Assembly: GCF_003427025.1 (NCBI RefSeq) | Contig: NZ_QVAI01000001.1 | Coordinates: forward strand, 248,001 to 312,000 | DNA length: 64,000 bases | DNA from: Jiangella endophytica | GTDB lineage: Bacteria; Actinomycetota; Actinomycetes; Jiangellales; Jiangellaceae | Reading direction: 5' to 3' | Part shown: one piece after another, positions 7,345-14,970 of the stretch | How positions within the stretch are numbered: position 1 is the stretch's first letter | How the letters are laid out: every line of letters begins with the position of its first letter | Made by a program: the position numbers and the translations under genes | Notes under the pieces: model-generated | Told to the model about the DNA's origin: nothing | Database searches by the model: none | The model's input: only the letters and a program-made list of their open reading frames with translations

Positions 7345-8496
7345 ATGAAGTACCGCGTGCTGGCCGTGACCGGCGTTCTGGCCCTCGTCGTGGCGGCGGT
7401 GTTCGCCATCCTCGGCGCCACCAACGACGACGACCCCACGGCCAGCGGCGGCGGGGGCGACGACGCCAGCATCGTGCAGGTGGCCGCCTCGCCGGCGCCC
7501 GAGCAGGTGGCCGCCGCCATCGCCGCGGAGCCGCCGGCCGCGCCCCAGGACCTGTCGCTGGTCCTGACCGCCCCGGCGGAGGCCCGCCCGGGCGCGTCGG
7601 TCACCTTCGGCGCCAGCTGGATCACCCCGACCGGCGAGGACATCAGCGGCGAGGTCGACCTCCAGCGCATCGAGGGCAACTCCTGGGCCACCGTCACGAC
7701 GGTCCCGGTCGAGAACGGCGCCGGCGACGTCGACGTGCAGGTGCAGTCGTCGGGCATCTACCGGCTCGCCTACGGCGGCGGCCCCGAGGTCGAGGCGGTC
7801 GCGTCGCCCGAGGTCGTCATCACGGCGGGCTCGCCGCTGGTGTCGCGCATCACCGCCACCGCCGAGAAGTCCGACGACGGCGTGGGCGTCACCGCCGCGT
7901 GGACCACCGAGGGCGGCGTCCCGATCCTCGGCGAGATCGGGCTCGAGCAGCAGTCCGACGGCGCGGAGTGGGCGCCGGTGTCCGCCGTCACCACCACGGC
8001 CGAGGGCACCGCGATCGCCGAGGCCACCGCCGAGCACACCACGCGGTTCCGGTTCAGCTACGCCGGCGGCAGCCGGTTCGGCGCCGTCGTCAGCGAAGAG
8101 GCCCTCGCCCTCGGCGACGACGTCCGCACCATCCCGGTCGAGACCTGCGAGGACAGCGTCGACATCGACAACCTCGGCAACGGCATCGGCTGCCACTACA
8201 CGCCGGTCGAGTCCGGCACGTTCGTCGTCGCGCACGACTACCTCGGCAACTCGTGGTGGAACTCCATCCCCGAGGGCACGTTCGTCCAGCTCGAGGGCGA
8301 GTTCACCGGGTTGTACGAGGTGGTCGACCGGGTCATCGCGCAGGGCCGCGGCTCCGCGCTCGGCTCGGCGTCGAACTGGACCTGCGGCGAGGACTGCGAC
8401 ATCATCCTGCAGACCTGCCAGGGCAGCAACACCGGCTTCACCTGGCTGCGCCAGGTCGAGGACGGGACGCAGCCCGAGGACCAGCCGCAGACCTGA
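7345..8496 (+). CDS. Secreted protein: two Ig-like repeats plus divergent sortase-like domain
   Basis: This 383-residue protein has an N-terminal membrane segment (MKYRVLAVTGVLALVVAAVF) and a short Ala/Pro stretch. Two beta-rich repeats follow (about residues 70-165 and 168-262), both with a G-(V/I)-x-LEQ/LQR strand and a closing YxLAYGGG/FRFSYAGG. The last 115 residues contain VVAHD (His297), a Pro-Glu-Gly turn, LQTCQG (Cys358) and WLRQV (Arg369). The order His, Cys, Arg and the 61- and 11-residue spacings match the sortase catalytic triad. The Cys is preceded by ILQT where sortases have TLxT. Two further Cys (about 347 and 351) could form a disulfide. ATG at 7330 is an alternative start. 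Enzyme activity is unproven. Confidence 0.7.
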   Translation: MKYRVLAVTGVLALVVAAVFAILGATNDDDPTASGGGGDDASIVQVAASPAPEQVAAAIAAEPPAAPQDLSLVLTAPAEARPGASVTFGASWITPTGEDISGEVDLQRIEGNSWATVTTVPVENGAGDVDVQVQSSGIYRLAYGGGPEVEAVASPEVVITAGSPLVSRITATAEKSDDGVGVTAAWTTEGGVPILGEIGLEQQSDGAEWAPVSAVTTTAEGTAIAEATAEHTTRFRFSYAGGSRFGAVVSEEALALGDDVRTIPVETCEDSVDIDNLGNGIGCHYTPVESGTFVVAHDYLGNSWWNSIPEGTFVQLEGEFTGLYEVVDRVIAQGRGSALGSASNWTCGEDCDIILQTCQGSNTGFTWLRQVEDGTQPEDQPQT

Positions 8497-8512
8497 CGGC
8501 TACGGCTGCTGG

Positions 8513-9781
8513 TCAGCTCGCGCGCGAGAGCCGGGCCGCCTCGTCGATCGACGCCAGCCGGCGCACCGGCGAGAACGCCACCCACAGCGTCGCCAGGGCC
8601 ATGCCGCACGCGCCGGTCACCATCGCCGTCCGCCCGTCGGTCAGGCCCGCCAGCAGCCCGCCCAGGGACGCACCCACCGGGATCGCGCCCCACGAGATCA
8701 GCCGGTACGCCGCGTTGACCCGGCCGCGCAGCTCCTCCGGCAGCGCCGCCTGGCGCAACGTCACCGCGTGGACGTTGGCGATGCCGATCCCCACGCCCAT
8801 GACCACGAACACCGAGCCGAACAGCGCCAGGATCCCGACGGCGTCCGTGCCGGCCAGCGCGACCAGCACCGGCGCGGTGTTGCCGAGGATCAGCGTGATC
8901 AGCAGCACGCGGCCGTAGCCGAACCGGCCGGTCACCCGTGACCCGAACCAGGCGCCGAGGAACGAGCCGACCCCGCCGGCGGTGAAGACGATGCCGATCT
9001 GCACCGGGCTGAGCCCGGCCTCGCGCACCGTGAACAGCATCAGCCCGAGGACGAAGATCTCGTTGAACAGGTTGAATGTCGTCGCCTCGCCGAGCAGCGC
9101 CCGGATGAACCGGTTGCGCAGCGCCTCGCGCAGCCCTGCTGTCACCTCCCCCCAGGACGGCCGGGCGGACGCCGCCGCGCGCGGCGCCTCGACCAGGGCG
9201 ATGCCGCGCAGGCTGAGCGCCGACACCAGGTACGTGACGGCGTTGACCAGCATCGCGACGGGGGCGGAGGCCGCCTGGACGAGCAGCCCGCCGAAGCCGC
9301 GCGCGCCGATCTCGTTCGCCGACTGCGCCGCCGCCAGCTTCCCGTTCGCGTCGACCAGTTGCCGCGGTGTCACGACGTCCGGCACGAACGCGAAGTCCGC
9401 GACCTGGTAGAGCACCGTCAGCACGCCGGCCAGGAACATGACGACGTAGAGCAGCTCGATCTGCGCCAGCCCGGCCCAGATCGCGATCGGGATCACCAGG
9501 ATCAGCCCGAACCGGCCGAGGTCGGCGCCGATCATCAGCGGCAGCCGGCGCCGTCGGTCGACCAGCAGGCCCAGCGGCAGGGTGGCCAGCAGGAACGGCA
9601 GGAACTGGGCCGTCCGCAGGGCGCCCAGCTCGCCCGGCGTGGCCGCCAGCACACCGATCGCCAGCAGCGGCACGGCCAGCTCGGCGACCTCGGACCCGAA
9701 CGTCGAGACCGCCGAGCCGGTCCAGAGCCGGCGGAAGTCGCGGCTGTCCCAGGCTCGAGTGCTGGCCGTAACCGATGTCAT
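8513..9781 (-). CDS. MFS transporter (DHA3/EntS-like)
   Basis: The 422-residue protein has about 12 membrane helices. An N-terminal SRDFRRLWTGSAVSTFGSEV and the helix 2-3 loop LLVDRRRRLPLMIGADLGR are typical of the MFS_3 drug/siderophore efflux branch. Charged loops place it as a proton-driven exporter; its substrate is unknown. It is divergent from the CGNR regulator at 9838, and the 56-base gap plus its own first codons hold two copies of an operator-like repeat. A TAACCT lies 8 bases before the ATG at 9781, suggesting leaderless expression under that regulator's control. Confidence 0.9.
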   Translation of the reverse strand: MTSVTASTRAWDSRDFRRLWTGSAVSTFGSEVAELAVPLLAIGVLAATPGELGALRTAQFLPFLLATLPLGLLVDRRRRLPLMIGADLGRFGLILVIPIAIWAGLAQIELLYVVMFLAGVLTVLYQVADFAFVPDVVTPRQLVDANGKLAAAQSANEIGARGFGGLLVQAASAPVAMLVNAVTYLVSALSLRGIALVEAPRAAASARPSWGEVTAGLREALRNRFIRALLGEATTFNLFNEIFVLGLMLFTVREAGLSPVQIGIVFTAGGVGSFLGAWFGSRVTGRFGYGRVLLITLILGNTAPVLVALAGTDAVGILALFGSVFVVMGVGIGIANVHAVTLRQAALPEELRGRVNAAYRLISWGAIPVGASLGGLLAGLTDGRTAMVTGACGMALATLWVAFSPVRRLASIDEAARLSRAS

Positions 9782-9829
9782 GGATTCAGAGGTTATGGAG
9801 TAACCGATGAAATCCGCAAGAGGGTTATG
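9768..9829. promoter_or_regulatory. Two tandem operator-like repeats between MFS gene and CGNR regulator
   Basis: The pattern GTAACCGATG-N13-GGTTATG occurs twice, at 9768-9797 and 9800-9829, separated by two bases. Each copy has inverted half-sites (GTAACC and GGTTAT); the middle pair also forms GGTTA-TGGAG-TAACC at 9791-9805. The right half of copy 2 contains TATGCT (9826-9831), a -10 box 6 bases before the regulator ATG. The left-reading TAACCT (9795-9790) sits 8 bases before the exporter ATG. A protein bound here would control both divergent promoters; the adjacent CGNR protein is the natural candidate. Confidence 0.7.
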
Positions 9830-9837
9830 CTCGGAGC

Positions 9838-10401
9838 ATGTCCGGAGCCAGCACGCCGGCGCCCGGCCGGCTCGAGACCGTCCGGCGCTTCGTCAACACG
9901 CTCGACATCGATGCGGGGACCGATGCGCTGACGTCGCCGGGTCAGCTCGTCGGCTGGTTGTCGTCAGCGGACCTGCTGACCGGCACGACCGGCGGCGGAC
10001 GCGACGACCTCGTCCATGCGGTCGCCGTCCGCGAGGCGCTGCGCGATGTGCTGGCCGCCAACCACGGCGGCGAGCCGATCCCGCCCACCGCGCTCACCGT
10101 CCTCAACGACGCCGCGGGTCGCGCCCGGCTGACCGCGACCCTCACCGCCCGCGACGGCTGGCGGTCCCGTCCGTCCGCCGGCGGCGTCGACGGCGCGCTC
10201 GGCGGGCTGCTCGCACTGGTCGGCGACGCGATGGCCGACGGGACGTGGTCGCGGCTGAAGGTGTGCGTCAACGACACCTGCCGGTGGGCGTTCTACGACG
10301 AGTCGCGGGCGCGGTCGGGCAAGTGGTGCTCGATGCAGGTCTGCGGCAACCGGGCCAAGCAGCGGGCGTGGCGCGGGCGCAGGGCAGAATCGACCCCGTG
10401 A
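9838..10401 (+). CDS. CGNR zinc-finger (ABATE-domain) transcriptional regulator
   Basis: This is a 187-residue protein. The N-terminal ABATE-like region (about 10-130) contains the typical RFVNTLDID opening and a GQLVGWL helix; this domain is thought to sense a stress signal. The C-terminal CGNR finger binds zinc through Cys143, Cys148, Cys164 and Cys169 (CVNDTCRWAFYD, WCSMQVCGNR) and is the presumed DNA-binding part. It is likely expressed from a leaderless mRNA (TATGCT six bases before ATG). Its last four bases overlap the menD start (GTGA), so it is cotranscribed and probably translationally coupled with menD. It probably controls the divergent exporter and itself. Confidence 0.9.
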   Translation: MSGASTPAPGRLETVRRFVNTLDIDAGTDALTSPGQLVGWLSSADLLTGTTGGGRDDLVHAVAVREALRDVLAANHGGEPIPPTALTVLNDAAGRARLTATLTARDGWRSRPSAGGVDGALGGLLALVGDAMADGTWSRLKVCVNDTCRWAFYDESRARSGKWCSMQVCGNRAKQRAWRGRRAESTP

Positions 10402-12059
10402 ACCCCTCCACGTGGGCGGCCCGCACGCTGGTCACCGAGCTGGTCCGGCACGGCGTCCGGCACGTCGTGCTGGCGCCGGGCTCGCGCTCGGCGCCGCTGG
10501 CCCACGCGCTGGCGACGGCGTCCGCGCGCGGCGACCTGCGGTTGCACGTCCGCGTCGACGAGCGGGTCGCGGCCTTCACGGCGCTCGGACTGGCCCGGGT
10601 GGCCGGGCCGGTCGCCGTCGTGACGACGTCCGGCACCGCGGCGGCGAACCTGCACCCCGCCGTCCTGGAGGCGTCGCACGCGGGGGTTCCGTTGCTGCTG
10701 CTCACGGCCGACCGGCCGCACGAGGTCCGCGGGACGGGCGCCAACCAGACCACAGACCAGGTGCGGCTGTACGGCTCGGCCGTCCGGTTCTTCGCCGACG
10801 TGCCGGCTCCGTACGGGCGGCCGGGTGAGGACGCCGACCTGCGCGCGCTGCTGGCCCGCGCTGTCGCGGCCGCCGCCGGCATCCGTTCGGGCGATCCCGG
10901 CCCCGTCCACCTCGACCTCGCCTTCCGCGAGCCGCTGGTGCCGGACGACGACGCCGAGTGGCCGGCGTCTGCCGCGGGTGCGGTGGACGTGGTGGCCACG
11001 GCCGCGTCGGCGGCCGCGCCGGTGCTGCTGGACGCGGGGCCGCGGACGGTTGTCGTCGCGGGTGACGGCGCCGGGCCCGACGCGCGGGCGTTCGCCGAGG
11101 CCGCCGGTCTCCCGCTGCTCGCCGAGCCGTCGTCCGGCGCCCGGTCCGGCCCGAACGCCGTCGGGCCCTGTCGACTGCTGCTCGAGCGGCCGGAGCTCGG
11201 CGGTCGCGTCGAGCGCGTGGTCGTGTTCGGGCACGCGACGCTGTCGCGGCCGGTCAGCGCGCTGCTGGCGGGCGAGTCCGCCGAGGTGGTGGTCGTCGGC
11301 GGCGCGCCCGACTGGATCGACGCCGGTCGGCGGGCCGCACGGGTGGTGTCGGCGGTCGCCCCGCCGCCGGGTCGCGTCGACGGCGGGGAGTGGCTGGGGG
11401 CCTGGCAGCGCGCCGCCAAGACCGCCCAGGACGCCCTCGACGACGTGCTCGCCGCCGGTCCCCTCACCGGGCCGGCGGTGGCCGCGCTCGTCTGGGCGGC
11501 ACGCCGTCCGGGCGAGGCGCTGGTGGCCGGCTCGTCGAACCCGGTCCGCGACCTCGACCTCGCCGCCGCGCCGGCCCTCGACGACCTCGCCGGGCCGGTG
11601 CTGGCCAACCGCGGCCTGGCCGGCATCGACGGCACGCTCTCGACCGCGACCGGCGTGGCGCTGGCCTCGCGTGCGCCGGTGCGTGCGCTGGTCGGCGACC
11701 TCACCTTCCTGCACGACGCCGGGGGCCTGCTGATCGGCCCGCTCGAGGACCGCCCCGACCTGCAGATCGTGGTCGTCAACGACGACGGAGGCGGCATCTT
11801 CGCGCTGCTCGAACACGGCGACCCGGCACACGCCGACCGGTTCGAACGGGTCTTCGGCACCCCGCACGGCGCCGACCTGGCGGCCCTGTGTGCCGGCTAC
11901 GGCGTCGCGCACCGGCGCGTGACGGACGCGGCGTCGCTGCGCTCCGCGCTGGGCGAGCCGGTGACGGGGCGCAGCGTGCTGGAGGTCCCGGTCGCCCGTG
12001 CCGCCCTGCGCGACCTCCACGCCCGCCTCCGCGCCGCTGTCGACGTCGCCCTCGGCTGA
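10398..12059 (+). CDS. menD: 2-succinyl-5-enolpyruvyl-6-hydroxy-3-cyclohexene-1-carboxylate synthase MenD
   Basis: This thiamine-diphosphate enzyme joins 2-oxoglutarate to isochorismate. The 553-residue protein is of normal length. The N-terminal pyrimidine domain has VLAPGSRSAPLAHAL and RVDERVAAFTALGLAR (Glu activating ThDP), TTSGTAAANLHPAVLEASH, and ADRPHEVRGTGANQTTDQ. The C-terminal domain has VGDLTFLHDAGGLL and VVVNDDGGGIFALLEH, the Mg-ThDP site. GTG at 10398 is chosen because it overlaps the upstream gene's stop by 4 bases and begins the conserved NPSTWAARTLVTELVRHGV. It converges with menF, with a long palindrome between them. Confidence 0.95.
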   Translation: MNPSTWAARTLVTELVRHGVRHVVLAPGSRSAPLAHALATASARGDLRLHVRVDERVAAFTALGLARVAGPVAVVTTSGTAAANLHPAVLEASHAGVPLLLLTADRPHEVRGTGANQTTDQVRLYGSAVRFFADVPAPYGRPGEDADLRALLARAVAAAAGIRSGDPGPVHLDLAFREPLVPDDDAEWPASAAGAVDVVATAASAAAPVLLDAGPRTVVVAGDGAGPDARAFAEAAGLPLLAEPSSGARSGPNAVGPCRLLLERPELGGRVERVVVFGHATLSRPVSALLAGESAEVVVVGGAPDWIDAGRRAARVVSAVAPPPGRVDGGEWLGAWQRAAKTAQDALDDVLAAGPLTGPAVAALVWAARRPGEALVAGSSNPVRDLDLAAAPALDDLAGPVLANRGLAGIDGTLSTATGVALASRAPVRALVGDLTFLHDAGGLLIGPLEDRPDLQIVVVNDDGGGIFALLEHGDPAHADRFERVFGTPHGADLAALCAGYGVAHRRVTDAASLRSALGEPVTGRSVLEVPVARAALRDLHARLRAAVDVALG

Positions 12060-12078
12060 CATCGCGCCCCGCCCAGAA

Positions 12079-12149
12079 GTTGATCTTGGAGTTCTTCGGT
12101 TATCTATGCGGCAAATCGGACACCTGGGCCGAACAACTCCAAGATCAAC
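12079..12149. repeat. Long palindrome between menD and menF
   Basis: GTTGATCTTGGAGTT (12079-12093) is perfectly complementary to AACTCCAAGATCAAC (12135-12149). After one mismatch, TTCGG and CCGAA add five more pairs inside, leaving a loop of about 29 bases. The arms and loop are AT-richer than anything nearby. It lies in the 111-base gap between two converging genes, so it could terminate both; equally it could be an inserted palindromic repeat. Confidence 0.6.
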
Positions 12150-12170
12150 GTGGGTCCGTGGCGGGGGTAG

Positions 12171-13421
12171 TCAGGTGGAGAGCGCGTCGCGCATCGGCAC
12201 CAGCTTGGCGACGCTCTCGGCGAGCTCGGCGGCGGGGTCGGAGCCGGCGACGATGCCGCAGCCGGCGAAGAGCCGCAGCCGGGCACCGGAGACCTCGGCG
12301 GAGCGCAGCGCGATGCCCCACTCGCCGTCGCCGCGGGCGTCCATCCAGCCGACCGGGCCGGCGTAGCGGGCGCGGTCCAGGCCCTCGATCTCGCGGATGA
12401 CGTCCAGCGCGACCGGCGTCGGGGTGCCGCCGACCGCCGCGGACGGGTGCAGTGCGGCCGCCAGCGCGAGCGACGAGGCGTCGGAGTCGGTGACGCCGGC
12501 GAGGTCGGTGGCCAGGTGCATGACGTTGGGCAGGTGCAGCACGAACGGCGACTCGGGCACGTTCATGCTGGAGCAGAACGGCGCGAGCGCGTCGGCGACG
12601 GAGCGGACGGCGTACTCGTGCTCCTCGAGGTCCTTGCTGGACCGGGCCAGCGACGCCGCCAGCGCGAGGTCGTGCTCGTCGTCGCCGGTGCGGCGGATGG
12701 TGCCGGCGAGGACGCGCGACGTGACGAGGCCGCGCTCGCGCCGCACCAGCAGCTCCGGCGTCGCGCCGATCATGCCGTCGACGCTGAACGTCCAGCAGTG
12801 CGGGTACCCGGCCGACAGCCGCTGCAGCGGCCAGCGGATGTCGATCGGCTCGGGGCTCTCGGCGACGAGGTCGCGCGCGAGCACCACCTTCTCCAGCGAG
12901 CCGGCCACGATGCGGCGCACCGCCTCGGCGACGATGCTCTGCCACTGGGTGCCCGAGCGCGAGCCGTCGGCGTACACGACGTCGATCGGCCGCCGCGCCG
13001 GCGACACCGGCGGCAGCGCAGCTCCGCCGGGCAGGTTCCCGGTGACGTCGATGGTCGTCACCCACCAGCGCCCGGACCGGTGCCCCACGACGGTGTCCGG
13101 GAGGACCAGCGACGACGAGCCGGGGATGTCGTCGAAGGCGAACGAGCCGAACGCGATGGGGCCGGTGCCGGGCAGCCGGACCTCGTCGCGGACGACGGCG
13201 GTGCCGACCATGCGCCGCCACCAGCGGTCGGCGGCGACGAACCGGTTGGCGCCGATGGTGTCGAACCGGGCCGCCTGCCCCCAGCCGACGACCCCCTCGC
13301 CCTGCCGGACCCAGGCCATCGGGGAGTCCTCGGGCAGCAGCTCCAGCAGTGGTCCCGGGTCCGGGACCTCCGTGGTGCGCACGACCATCGGCGCGGATGC
13401 GGGCAGCGTCGTCACGACCAT
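12171..13421 (-). CDS. menF: Isochorismate synthase MenF
   Basis: This enzyme converts chorismate to isochorismate, the entry step to menaquinone. The 416-residue protein has the chorismate-binding fold: SLEKVVLARDLV, WTFSVDGMIGATPELLVRR, RVLAGTIRRTGDDEHD, KDLEEHEYAV, HPSAAVGGTPTPVALDVIRE and RYAGPVGWMDARGDGEWGIA, ending with the Mg-binding AGCGIVAGSDPAAELAE. A related salicylate or siderophore isochorismate synthase is possible by sequence, but its place among men genes favours MenF. The start is ATG at 13421, ATG at 13388, or the third-codon GTG that lies 8 bases after TACTCT. It is divergent from menG with a gap of only tens of bases. Confidence 0.92.
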   Translation of the reverse strand: MVVTTLPASAPMVVRTTEVPDPGPLLELLPEDSPMAWVRQGEGVVGWGQAARFDTIGANRFVAADRWWRRMVGTAVVRDEVRLPGTGPIAFGSFAFDDIPGSSSLVLPDTVVGHRSGRWWVTTIDVTGNLPGGAALPPVSPARRPIDVVYADGSRSGTQWQSIVAEAVRRIVAGSLEKVVLARDLVAESPEPIDIRWPLQRLSAGYPHCWTFSVDGMIGATPELLVRRERGLVTSRVLAGTIRRTGDDEHDLALAASLARSSKDLEEHEYAVRSVADALAPFCSSMNVPESPFVLHLPNVMHLATDLAGVTDSDASSLALAAALHPSAAVGGTPTPVALDVIREIEGLDRARYAGPVGWMDARGDGEWGIALRSAEVSGARLRLFAGCGIVAGSDPAAELAESVAKLVPMRDALST

Positions 13422-13447
13422 CAAGAGTAAGGCCGTCGGGCCCCGGC

Positions 13448-13453
13448 TACAGT
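13448..13453 (+). promoter_or_regulatory. -10 element for leaderless menG transcription
   Basis: TACAGT at 13448-13453 lies exactly 7 bases before the GTG at 13461. This spacing would start the mRNA at the initiation codon. No good -35 is seen. On the other strand a TACTCT is placed similarly for menF, so the short gap acts as a divergent promoter. Confidence 0.45.
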
Positions 13454-13460
13454 GACGGAC

Positions 13461-14153
13461 GTGACCCGGGCCTCCTTGGAGAAGCAGCCGCACGAGGTGG
13501 CGGCGATGTTCGACGACGTCGCCGAGAAGTACGACCTCACCAACGACGTGCTCTCGCTCGGCCAGGACCGCGCCTGGCGGCGGGCCGTCGTCGCCGCGCT
13601 GGGGGTGGGGCCGGGGGAGCGCGTGCTCGACCTCGCCGCCGGCACCGGCACCTCGAGTGAGCCGTTCCGCGCCCGCGGCGCGTTCGTCGTGCCGTGCGAC
13701 TTCTCCCTCGGCATGCTCCGGACCGGCCGGCGGATGCACGCCGACATGCCGTTCGTGGCCGGCGACGCGACCCGGCTGCCGTTCGGCGACGACGTGTTCG
13801 ACGCGGTCACCATCTCCTTCGGCCTGCGCAACGTGCACGACCCGATCGCCGGGCTGCGCGAGCTGCTGCGTGTCACCCGGCCCGGCGGCCGTGTCGTGGT
13901 GAGCGAGTTCAGCCACCCGACGTTCGCGCCGTTCCGCAAGGTCTACGTCGAGTACCTGATGCGCGCGCTGCCGCCGGTCGCCCGGCGGGTGTCCAGCAGC
14001 CCGGACGCCTACGTCTACCTGGCCGAGTCCATCCGGGCCTGGCCCGACCAGCCCGGCTTGGCCGCCTGGATGCGCGAGGCCGGCTGGTCCGACGTCCGCT
14101 GGCGCAACCTCAGCGCCGGCATCGTCGCGCTGCACCACGCCGTGAAGCCCTGA
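13461..14153 (+). CDS. menG: Demethylmenaquinone C-methyltransferase MenG/UbiE
   Basis: This is the last step of menaquinone synthesis: SAM-dependent methylation of demethylmenaquinone. The 230-residue protein is of normal size. N-terminal [20 protein letters not shown] and motif [11 protein letters not shown] form the SAM pocket; [20 protein letters not shown] and GLRNVHDP are the UbiE signatures, and [15 protein letters not shown] is the second signature. GTG 13461 ([16 protein letters not shown]) aligns with the start of mycobacterial homologues and suits the leaderless -10; a GTG three codons earlier (13452) is possible. It is divergent from menF. Confidence 0.95.
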   Translation: MTRASLEKQPHEVAAMFDDVAEKYDLTNDVLSLGQDRAWRRAVVAALGVGPGERVLDLAAGTGTSSEPFRARGAFVVPCDFSLGMLRTGRRMHADMPFVAGDATRLPFGDDVFDAVTISFGLRNVHDPIAGLRELLRVTRPGGRVVVSEFSHPTFAPFRKVYVEYLMRALPPVARRVSSSPDAYVYLAESIRAWPDQPGLAAWMREAGWSDVRWRNLSAGIVALHHAVKP

Positions 14154-14157
14154 CCGC

Positions 14158-14970
14158 ATGGCCCGGGGGCGCAACAGGCAGCCGGACGACAGCGACCGCC
14201 GGCGGTACACGACGGTGCTCGACACCGCGCGGGCCGAGGGTCGCATCGACGACGCCGAACTGTCGCGGCGCTCGTTCACCATCCGCTACGCCCGGACCGT
14301 GGGCGAGCTGGACGCCGTCGTCGACGACCTGCCCGGGCCGCGGGTCACGCCGAAGAACTCGGTGGCGACGATGGTCGTCGCGGGGGCAGCGGTGGTCGCC
14401 GCGGTCGGTCTCGGGATCCTGGCGTCGGGCAACACCAGCGACGACCCGTCCGACGAACCGCAACCCGTCGCCGAGGCGCCGCCGGTCGAGCCGGCCGAGC
14501 CGGTCGAGGACACCCCGGTCGACATGTTCTCCGCTGCCGAGCTGACCCGCATGTGGGAGGTGCTGGCCCGGCTTCCGGTGGCCGGCCTCGGGAGGATCTA
14601 CCTGCACGACGACTGGGCCGACCTCGAGGTGCAGTCGGCGCCGGGGGCGCTCACCTACGACGACCTCGAGTACGACGGCGCACTCGGCGTCCCCGAGGCG
14701 GGCAGCACGATCAACGACGAGCCCGAGGCGGTCTTCTTCCCTTTGGACGAGGTGCACCCGGCCGTGGTCGCGGCCTGCGCCGCCAACGCCGCGGAGATCG
14801 CCGGCCGGGCCGGCCGCGCGGTGAGCATGATCGTCATCGACCGCGACGTGTCCTACGGCGACATCGTCACCATCAGCGTGCACCTCGAGACCGACGCGTA
14901 CGGCGTCGGCGCGGTGGTCACCTGGGACGCCAGCGGCAAGTACCTGCTCGACGACGGGATCGACGAGTGA
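14158..14970 (+). CDS. DUF1707-domain membrane protein
   Basis: This is a 270-residue protein. The DUF1707 domain (about residues 10-58) has its usual pattern DRRRYTTVLDTARAEGRID, then ELSRR, ARTVGELDAVVDDLP. One membrane helix follows (about 68-90) and a Pro/Glu linker. The extracytoplasmic part of about 150 residues (MFSAAELTRMWEVLARLP to DDGIDE) has no known family. DUF1707 is a short helical domain found at the N-terminus of many actinomycete membrane proteins, and its job is unknown. It lies 4 bases behind menG and its stop overlaps the next gene by 4 bases. Confidence 0.85.
   Translation: MARGRNRQPDDSDRRRYTTVLDTARAEGRIDDAELSRRSFTIRYARTVGELDAVVDDLPGPRVTPKNSVATMVVAGAAVVAAVGLGILASGNTSDDPSDEPQPVAEAPPVEPAEPVEDTPVDMFSAAELTRMWEVLARLPVAGLGRIYLHDDWADLEVQSAPGALTYDDLEYDGALGVPEAGSTINDEPEAVFFPLDEVHPAVVAACAANAAEIAGRAGRAVSMIVIDRDVSYGDIVTISVHLETDAYGVGAVVTWDASGKYLLDDGIDE

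Noticed and set aside
13422-14282. A long reverse-strand reading frame extending menF upstream to 14282
   Set aside because: It is the complement of menG; the isochorismate synthase similarity begins at 13421 and the extra part has no protein-like motifs.
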